A stretch of 21,372 nt of DNA from Desulfobacteria bacterium. Its GTDB lineage: Bacteria > Desulfobacterota > Desulfobacteria > Desulfobacterales > C00003060. Of the stretch, positions 15,527 through 19,632 are shown one piece after another. The stretch lies in assembly GCA_030145035.1 (NCBI GenBank), contig JAQYWL010000071.1, forward strand, positions 1 to 21,372, read 5' to 3'. How positions within the stretch are numbered: position 1 is the first letter of the stretch; each line of letters begins with the position of its first letter. Under the pieces are notes generated by a model. The model saw nothing but the letters and a program-made list of their open reading frames with translations, made no database searches and was not told the DNA's origin. The position numbers were made by a program, and so were the translations under genes.

Positions 15527-15556
15527 TGGGGTCAAATCTTTCCTCTTGACAATTGG
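15527..15556 (+). repeat. GGGGTCAAATCTT half-unit
   Basis: GGGGTCAAATCTTTCCTCTTGACAATTG is a diverged single arm of the repeat at 2570-2659, and it shares the preceding CAATG with the pabC-side arm. There is no partner arm nearby. Confidence 0.7.
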
Positions 15557-15617
15557 GGCACTTGGTCGCTCAATTTATCAAATCTCTTCCTCAACTTTCT
15601 TTTACTTTACTAACCAA

Positions 15618-16100
15618 TTAAGAAGTTGTCATGTCCTTTGCTTTCAACAGGTACTCGATGTCCTGCAAATCCTTTACATTCCTTTGTCTTATTTTCTTTG
15701 TCTTGATCAGATCATCAATGGACGGTATGTAGAAGAAAATAGCTTGTTCAGGGTCTTCCTTAATAGTTGCATTTTCATAACATGACTTGAATTCAACCAG
15801 CTCTCCTTCAAGATTTCGAATAGCTTTGCGAAAAAAAAGGTCAATTTTTTTGGGGCCGGCATAGGCTTGAATGATGGGTTTCATGCTATCTTCTGAATCG
15901 GACAGACTGCATCCTTTTTTCAAGAAATAAGAAAGCACCACAGCCCTTTCTTTTGAATCTATCCAAAAATCATAATCAGCGGTCAATACAGGTGCGCCAT
16001 ATAGAACAACCGCCCTTCGTCCAATAATGAGGTATCTTATTCCCATCCGGTTAAAGTCTTTGACGATGTCAAAGAAATCTAATTCGATTTCCGGTTCCAT
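15618..16100 (-). CDS. Nucleotidyltransferase-fold protein
   Basis: A protein of about 160 aa resembling AbiEii/DUF6036-type nucleotidyltransferases. IRYLIIGRRAVVLYGAPVLTADYDFWID corresponds to the G[GS]...DxD core. The two catalytic-type aspartates (DYD) are present, but the usual second glycine of the GG/GS motif is arginine. KKIDLFF may supply the third acidic residue. The C-terminal part (PSIDDLIKTKKIRQRNVKDLQDIEYLL) is the helix commonly found in these proteins. I chose ATG 16100, which has GGAG upstream; an upstream in-frame start at 16142 is possible. It overlaps the 62-aa gene upstream by 22 bp or more, so the two are cotranscribed. Such pairs are often toxin-antitoxin-like, but that is inference. 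Confidence 0.75.
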   Translation of the reverse strand: MEPEIELDFFDIVKDFNRMGIRYLIIGRRAVVLYGAPVLTADYDFWIDSKERAVVLSYFLKKGCSLSDSEDSMKPIIQAYAGPKKIDLFFRKAIRNLEGELVEFKSCYENATIKEDPEQAIFFYIPSIDDLIKTKKIRQRNVKDLQDIEYLLKAKDMTTS

Positions 16101-16267
16101 GGCACTCCAAACCTCTTGATATAATCCTGAAAGGCTAACCATTCTTTCTCAACGTAGCGAAGCCTCTGGCAAGGAGAAAACTTCGAAAAATGGGCAAGGT
16201 CTTTTTCTAATTCCTCCTGTCTTTCATCTGGTATGTCTTCCACGCTGCTCGGATAACGTATTTCCAT
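16079..16267 (-). CDS. Small acidic/helical protein paired with the nucleotidyltransferase
   Basis: A protein of 62 aa, largely helical and charged (SSVEDIPDERQEELEKDLAHFSKFSPCQRLRYVEKEWLAFQDYIKRFG). The 3' end overlaps the start of the nucleotidyltransferase-like gene, which indicates an operon and translational coupling. GGGAA lies 3 nt before the ATG. No named family was recognised. Similar small helical proteins (residues like FSPCQRLRYVEK) often precede nucleotidyltransferase genes as putative antitoxins, so this role is a guess from context. Confidence 0.65.
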   Translation of the reverse strand: MEIRYPSSVEDIPDERQEELEKDLAHFSKFSPCQRLRYVEKEWLAFQDYIKRFGVPWNRKSN

Positions 16268-16503
16268 GTTTTCCCAAACCCTCTATTTTCTTCGCTTATC
16301 ACGGGAAAAGAGCGGCTGCAACCCTTTCAGCAAGTCAACTGATGTTTAGATCTAATCTGACATCTACCTCATTCCAGACCGCTGAAGGACGAATTCGGCT
16401 AAATATGGACTCCATAGACCATAGGCTTAACGTCCATTGTCCCATCAGGGCAGGCATAGACCACCGACAAAGAAAAAATCCTAAGTGTCCATAGTAGTTA
16501 GCC
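16268..16503. other. Short gap without a supported gene
   Basis: This 236-bp gap between two small minus-strand genes has no recognised repeat. A minus-strand frame ending VWNEVDVRLDLNIS could be the remnant of a decayed gene, but it has no start or domain that supports a call. Confidence 0.4.
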
Positions 16504-16674
16504 TCAGCCACTCTCCTCTGCTTCGGGAATTTCAATTTCAATGGTTTCCCGATCACTGGCAAACCATTTCTGAACATACAGCGTACCGATAACAGGTGGC
16601 TTACCGGGGTTAGGCCTTTCCGTGTACTTGATTGTATTCTTGGTTTCTTTCTCCTTCTCAAAGACAATCTTCAT
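16504..16674 (-). CDS. Small conserved-looking 56-aa protein
   Basis: ATG 16674 is preceded by a strong AGGAGGT with 8-nt spacing. The frame is open for 56 residues, with a charged N-terminus (MKIVFEKEKETKNTIKYTER), a PNPGKPPVIGTLYVQKWF centre and a glutamate-rich end. The P-x-x-G-K-P-x-V-I-G-T-L-Y-V-x-K-x pattern is the kind seen in short conserved bacterial hypothetical proteins; a two-strand fold is plausible. The ideal ribosome binding site and protein-like composition argue for a real gene. No function can be assigned. It is the first gene of a minus-strand run and divergent from the methyltransferase. Confidence 0.7.
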   Translation of the reverse strand: MKIVFEKEKETKNTIKYTERPNPGKPPVIGTLYVQKWFASDRETIEIEIPEAEESG

Positions 16675-16857
16675 ATGATCACACCTCCTGTTCTAATTTC
16701 TCCACCAAAATGGAATCTCATCGTCATACTGACTTTCATCATTTCAACAGGAGGCTAACAGCAAGGCAGATTTTTGTCAAGGATTTTGAAGGCTAACAGG
16801 GTGTTGGGGTCAACTATACCCTTGCCTTCGTCAATCATGTGGTGTATGAAATAGATT

Positions 16858-16872
16858 GTGAGTTGAACTCAC
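16858..16872. promoter_or_regulatory. Palindrome upstream of the methyltransferase
   Basis: GTGAGTT-G-AACTCAC is a perfect 7-bp inverted repeat about 45 bp before the methyltransferase start. Its size and position fit an operator for a dimeric regulator, but no other evidence supports one. Confidence 0.3.
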
Positions 16873-16915
16873 TGAAAGATAGGGAATAAAGAGACGAAAA
16901 TCCGGAACTTTGTCC

Positions 16916-17518
16916 ATGTCTGCTCTCCACGGCCCCACCAAAACCACCGACGAATACCTTTCGGAGATGGGCTACAGCCTCTTTGATGAATATGCGAGGG
17001 CTGTTGAATGGGCCGTTATTCCCGCAGGTGCTTCTGTATTTGATGCGGCGACGGGCCCTGGCCGCATGACCCGGGTCCTCCTTGAAAGGGACTGCCAGGT
17101 CATATCAGGTGATATCGACAGGCAAAGGTTGGATGCCCTCAAGTCATCTCCCCCGTTTTCTGGAAATCCAGGGCTTCATTTGATCCACTTGAATCTCGAC
17201 TCCCTTGGTTTCAGGAATCAGTGTTTTGACCACATCGTCTGTGCCAATGCCCTCCACGAACTCAAGCATCCAGACGCTGTCCTCTGTGAACTCCTGCGCG
17301 TTTACTCAGGCCGAGGAAAGCTGGTTCTAATCGATTTTACAGAGCAGGGGTTCTCGGTCATTGAAGAGATTGTTCGCCTCAGGCACGGCAAAGGGCACTC
17401 CATACATGGAACCATGTCGCGCGAAGCGACCAAAATCTTTCTAAAGGACCACCTGATTGATTTCGAAGAGATCGATTTACCGCTGAACTGGGTCCACATG
17501 GCAAGCCGAAAGAGGTAA
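16916..17518 (+). CDS. Class I SAM-dependent methyltransferase
   Basis: A protein of about 200 aa with the Rossmann-like methyltransferase fold. Motif I is VFDAATGPGRMTRVLLE (about 42-58), an acidic residue closes strand 2 (VISGDIDRQRLD), the FDHIVCANALHELKHPDAVLCELLRV segment gives motifs II-III, and KLVLIDFTEQGF follows. It belongs to the methyltransferase 11/25 (UbiE-like) group. The substrate is not evident. The start is ATG 16916; an in-frame TTG two codons upstream is an alternative, and no strong ribosome binding site is seen for either. The gene is single and is followed by a convergent PEP-CTERM stub. Confidence 0.85.
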   Translation: MSALHGPTKTTDEYLSEMGYSLFDEYARAVEWAVIPAGASVFDAATGPGRMTRVLLERDCQVISGDIDRQRLDALKSSPPFSGNPGLHLIHLNLDSLGFRNQCFDHIVCANALHELKHPDAVLCELLRVYSGRGKLVLIDFTEQGFSVIEEIVRLRHGKGHSIHGTMSREATKIFLKDHLIDFEEIDLPLNWVHMASRKR

Positions 17519-17538
17519 GCGATGGGCGGGGTGGATAA

Positions 17539-17727
17539 TCAGGTGGAGAGCGCCACCGGGCTTAGCGATTTAAACTTCCGGCTGAATCCCGCAAGACCGA
17601 TTAGGCCAGAGCCGAGCAGGAGCATGGTAGCGGGTTCGGGGACAGGCGCATAAGCGTCGGTACAATTTATACCGACAATCTGGAATTCCTCCTGGCCTGA
17701 CCCCGGATGTTCCGGGTTTTCCGCCAA
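17539..17727 (-). pseudogene. PEP-CTERM anchor stub
   Basis: A frame of 62 residues whose second half is a full PEP-CTERM sorting signal: VPEPATMLLLGSGLIGLAGFSRKFK, with the proline-glutamate-proline motif, a hydrophobic helix and a basic tail. Exosortase systems normally attach such tails to long secreted proteins, and this one has no signal peptide or body. A TTG start at 17727 has AGGAG 7 nt upstream, but the frame is closed by TAA just before it. It is most likely the 3' remnant of a lost gene. It indicates that the lineage carries the PEP-CTERM/exosortase system. Confidence 0.7.
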
Positions 17728-17787
17728 GAAATTAACTCCTTGATTTTACAGGTTTTTCTCTCGAAAACTGACAATCCGCGTATCCCC

Positions 17788-17816
17788 TTGACATAATGAA
17801 CTATGCGGAATATTAT
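17788..17816 (+). promoter_or_regulatory. Sigma70-type promoter of the toxin-antitoxin pair
   Basis: TTGACA (17788-17793), a 17-bp spacer, then TATTAT (17811-17816), close to consensus. The -10 overlaps ATTATAGCTAT, which includes the 8-bp palindrome ATAGCTAT, a plausible operator for the RHH antitoxin. Confidence 0.7.
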
Positions 17817-17851
17817 AGCTATGACAATCAACATGAAATAGCGAGGTGATT

Positions 17852-18085
17852 ATGCGAACAATACAAATGACCTTGGATGCTGACCTTGTCAAATCGGTCG
17901 ACAAAGTTGTTAAGGAGCTCAAAACGACCCGATCTGCTTTCACACGCAATGCTTTGCGAGATGCGCTCAATCGTTTCAATGTCAGTCGTCTTGAAGAGAA
18001 ACACCGAAGGGGATACGAGTTACATCCTGTGAACAAGGCGGAATTTAGTGTGTGGGAAAAGGAACAGGATTGGGGGGATGAATGA
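17852..18085 (+). CDS. Ribbon-helix-helix antitoxin (MazE/CopG type)
   Basis: A protein of 77 aa. The N-terminal RHH DNA-binding fold reads MRTIQMTLDADLVKSVDKVVKELKTTRSAFTRNALRDALNRF, with the beta-strand TIQMTLD and two helices. The charged C-terminus (EEKHRRGYELHPVNKAEFSVWEKEQDWGDE) is typical of the toxin-binding tail. It should neutralise the downstream MazF/PemK-like toxin and autoregulate the operon. ATG 17852 was chosen because GAGG lies 5 nt upstream. Its stop overlaps the toxin start (ATGA), showing translational coupling. Confidence 0.85.
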   Translation: MRTIQMTLDADLVKSVDKVVKELKTTRSAFTRNALRDALNRFNVSRLEEKHRRGYELHPVNKAEFSVWEKEQDWGDE

Positions 18086-18426
18086 AGAGGGGAGAGATCA
18101 GGTGGTATAAATTCAAAGCTCCTGACAAGAAGCGTCCTGTGTTGATCCTAACTCGCAACTCCATTCTGAAATACCTCGGAGAAGTCACCGTTGCACCCAT
18201 TACATCAACAGTCAGGGACATTCCAAGTGAAGTGTTCTTGTCCAAACATGATGGTATGACGAAAGATTGCGCCATCAATTTCGATCATATCCAGACGGTA
18301 TCAAAAGGGAAAATAGGCTCACTCATTACAACGCTTTCACCGGAAAAACTGAAACAAGTGCGCGAAGCAATACTCTTTGCACTTAATTCAACGTCTCGTA
18401 ATTTCTACAACCTATTGACATTATAG
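18082..18426 (+). CDS. MazF/PemK-family endoribonuclease toxin
   Basis: A protein of 114 aa with MazF/PemK (CcdB-like fold) hallmarks. The N-terminal MKRGEIRWYKFKAPDKKRPVLILTRN has the G-E-I and KKRPVLIL strand carrying the catalytic-type arginine. VTVAPITSTVRDIPSEVFL follows, then the CAINFDHIQTVSKGKIG segment that usually carries the catalytic Thr/Ser, and finally a helical end (SPEKLKQVREAILFAL). Such toxins cleave mRNA at short motifs during stress or after loss of the antitoxin. The length is normal. The start overlaps the antitoxin stop by 4 bp. The stop codon lies inside a second copy of ATTATAGCTAT (18420-18430). Confidence 0.92.
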   Translation: MKRGEIRWYKFKAPDKKRPVLILTRNSILKYLGEVTVAPITSTVRDIPSEVFLSKHDGMTKDCAINFDHIQTVSKGKIGSLITTLSPEKLKQVREAILFALNSTSRNFYNLLTL

Positions 18427-18457
18427 CTATTTATTGGCTTTGTTGCAAAGTCAATCA

Positions 18458-18572
18458 GGAATGCTGGAATGATGGAATGATGGAATATTGGAATGATGTG
18501 AAAAACAGAAACAAGAACAAAACACCTTTTAAACCCAATATTCCAGTATTCCAACATTCCAGTATTCCAATT
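18458..18572. repeat. Fold-back of GGAATGAT words (locus e)
   Basis: The left arm 18458-18497 is a tandem of GGAATGAT/GGAATATT words with a period of 8 bp. The right arm 18536-18572 has TTCCAGTA/TTCCAACA words. The arms are complementary and enclose about 40 bp. The 20-bp GGGGCGAAGCCCC repeat follows directly. Confidence 0.8.
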
Positions 18573-18592
18573 GGGGCGAAGCCCCTAAGTTC
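18573..18592. repeat. 20-bp GGGGCTTCGCCCC repeat, copy 2
   Basis: GGGGCGAAGCCCCTAAGTTC is the exact reverse complement of 1482-1501. It directly abuts the right arm of the GGAATGAT fold-back. Confidence 0.75.
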
Positions 18593-18664
18593 TAAACAGG
18601 TACCCAATCTTCCCTCTTTGATCGGTGACATTAAAAACGTTGAGCAGTCTCAGATTGGTGGCAA

Positions 18665-19460
18665 ATGGAAAAGAGAGATAAAGGAAAGAGTAATCTTCAC
18701 ATAAAGGATTGGCCGGAAGGGGATCGGCCCAGGGAAATGCTTTTGGAAAAAGGGGCGGGAGCTTTGAGTGATGCCGCGGTGTTGGCTATTCTTCTCAGAA
18801 CAGGCCGTCAGGGGCAGAATGCCATCGCCCTTGCCAGGGAGATGATAAACAAGTTATAAAATCGTTTCGCGATTTTATGTAACGCGGCTTCGCCGCTCGA
18901 AAAAAGGAAATTCCTATACAATCAAGTTTGGCGGGCTTAATGGGTTGATGACTGCAACACAGGAGGATATATTAGGTGTTAAGGGGATAGGAAAGGCTAA
19001 GATCGCCCAGATTTTAGCTGCCGTGGAAATTGTCAAACGCCAGCTACGACAGCCCCTTGCAAAGATCAACGTTATCGAAAATCCCCATGACCTGTTTGAA
19101 TATTTGAGAGTGTCAATGAGCAATCTTTCCCGTGAGGAATTTCGAGTTCTCCATTTGAACAGATCAAAACACCTGATTGGGGAAGAGGTCCTGTTTCGTG
19201 GAACGGTTGATGAATCCTCAGTTTATACTCGTGAAGTGATAGAGTCTGCCCTGAGGAAAAAGGCTTCAGCCCTTATTTTTGCACATAATCACCCCACCGG
19301 ACCGGCTGAGGCCAGCCAGGAGGATGTTGAATTGACCAGATCACTGGTAAACGCATGCAGGGCTGTTGATATTCCGGTTCTGGACCATGTCATAGTTGGT
19401 AGAGGCGGTTTTCTGAGCTTGCAGCGGGAATGCCCTGAGATTTTTGCAGGAGGCACCTAA
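18665..19460 (+). pseudogene. radC: radC interrupted by a palindromic insertion
   Basis: A RadC/JAMM-family gene in two pieces. Piece 1 (18665-18859) has the N-terminal IKDWPEGDRPREMLLEKGAGALSDAAVLAILLRTGRQG and ends early in MINKL. Piece 2 resumes at 18924, in another frame, with FGGLNGLMTATQEDILGVKGIGKAKIAQIL (helix-hairpin-helix) and the JAMM metalloprotease-like domain (SALIFAHNHPTGPAEASQED, VLDHVIVGRGG) to TAA 19460. Removing 73 bp (67-bp insert plus one CAAGTT) restores ...MINKFGGLNGLM, the expected continuous RadC. The two pieces carry no other damage, so the event looks recent. Piece 2 might still be translated from ATG 18948, giving an HhH plus JAMM protein without the N-terminus. 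RadC proteins are common in mobile and defence islands; this one lies between a toxin-antitoxin pair and hsdM. Confidence 0.9.
18850..18928 (+). mobile_element. 67-bp palindromic insertion in radC with 6-bp target duplication
   Basis: CAAGTT flanks the insert at 18850-18855 and 18923-18928. The insert (18856-18922) consists of an ATAAAATCG/CGATTTTAT hairpin (18856-18878), a GCGGC-TTC-GCCGC hairpin (18884-18896) and GGAAATTCC (18907-18915). It carries no coding region, so movement would need an enzyme from elsewhere. Its first hairpin is the same unit found at 600-622 and 3420-3442. Confidence 0.8.
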
Positions 19461-19475
19461 CCCGGACAAGCCGGA
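19459..19475. repeat. CCGGCTTGTCCGGGTT repeat, copy 2
   Basis: AACCCGGACAAGCCGGA is the exact reverse complement of 12417-12433. Its first two bases are the end of the radC stop codon. Confidence 0.75.
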
Positions 19476-19491
19476 ACCAAAACAAAAAAAC

Positions 19492-19576
19492 TTTATCACG
19501 AAAGCACGAAAGTACGAAGACACGAAAGTCTCAATGTTATTTCGTGCTTTCAATATTTCGTGGTTTCGTGATTATC
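19492..19576. repeat. Fold-back of CACGAAAG words (locus f)
   Basis: The left arm 19492-19530 has ATCACGAAAGCACGAAAGTACG and further CACGAAAG words. The right arm 19538-19576 has TTTCGTGCTTTC and TTTCGTGGTTTCGTGATT. The arms are complementary with a loop of under 10 nt, sitting 57 bp before hsdM. Confidence 0.8.
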
Positions 19577-19585
19577 TTCTAAATA

Positions 19586-19619
19586 TTCTGCCTGAAAAAA
19601 CAAGTAGTTCACAACTAAC
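19586..19619 (+). repeat. TTCTGCC-GAAAAAACA motif, copy 2
   Basis: TTCTGCCTGAAAAAACA followed by CACAACTAAC resembles 11227-11260. Here it ends 13 bp before the hsdM start codon and so lies in the hsdM leader. Confidence 0.5.
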
Positions 19620-19632
19620 GGACTAAAACAGC

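Noticed and set aside
16335..16667. Minus-strand 110-aa frame
   Set aside because: It overlaps the 56-aa gene, which has the better ribosome binding site and composition; only its tail looks protein-like.
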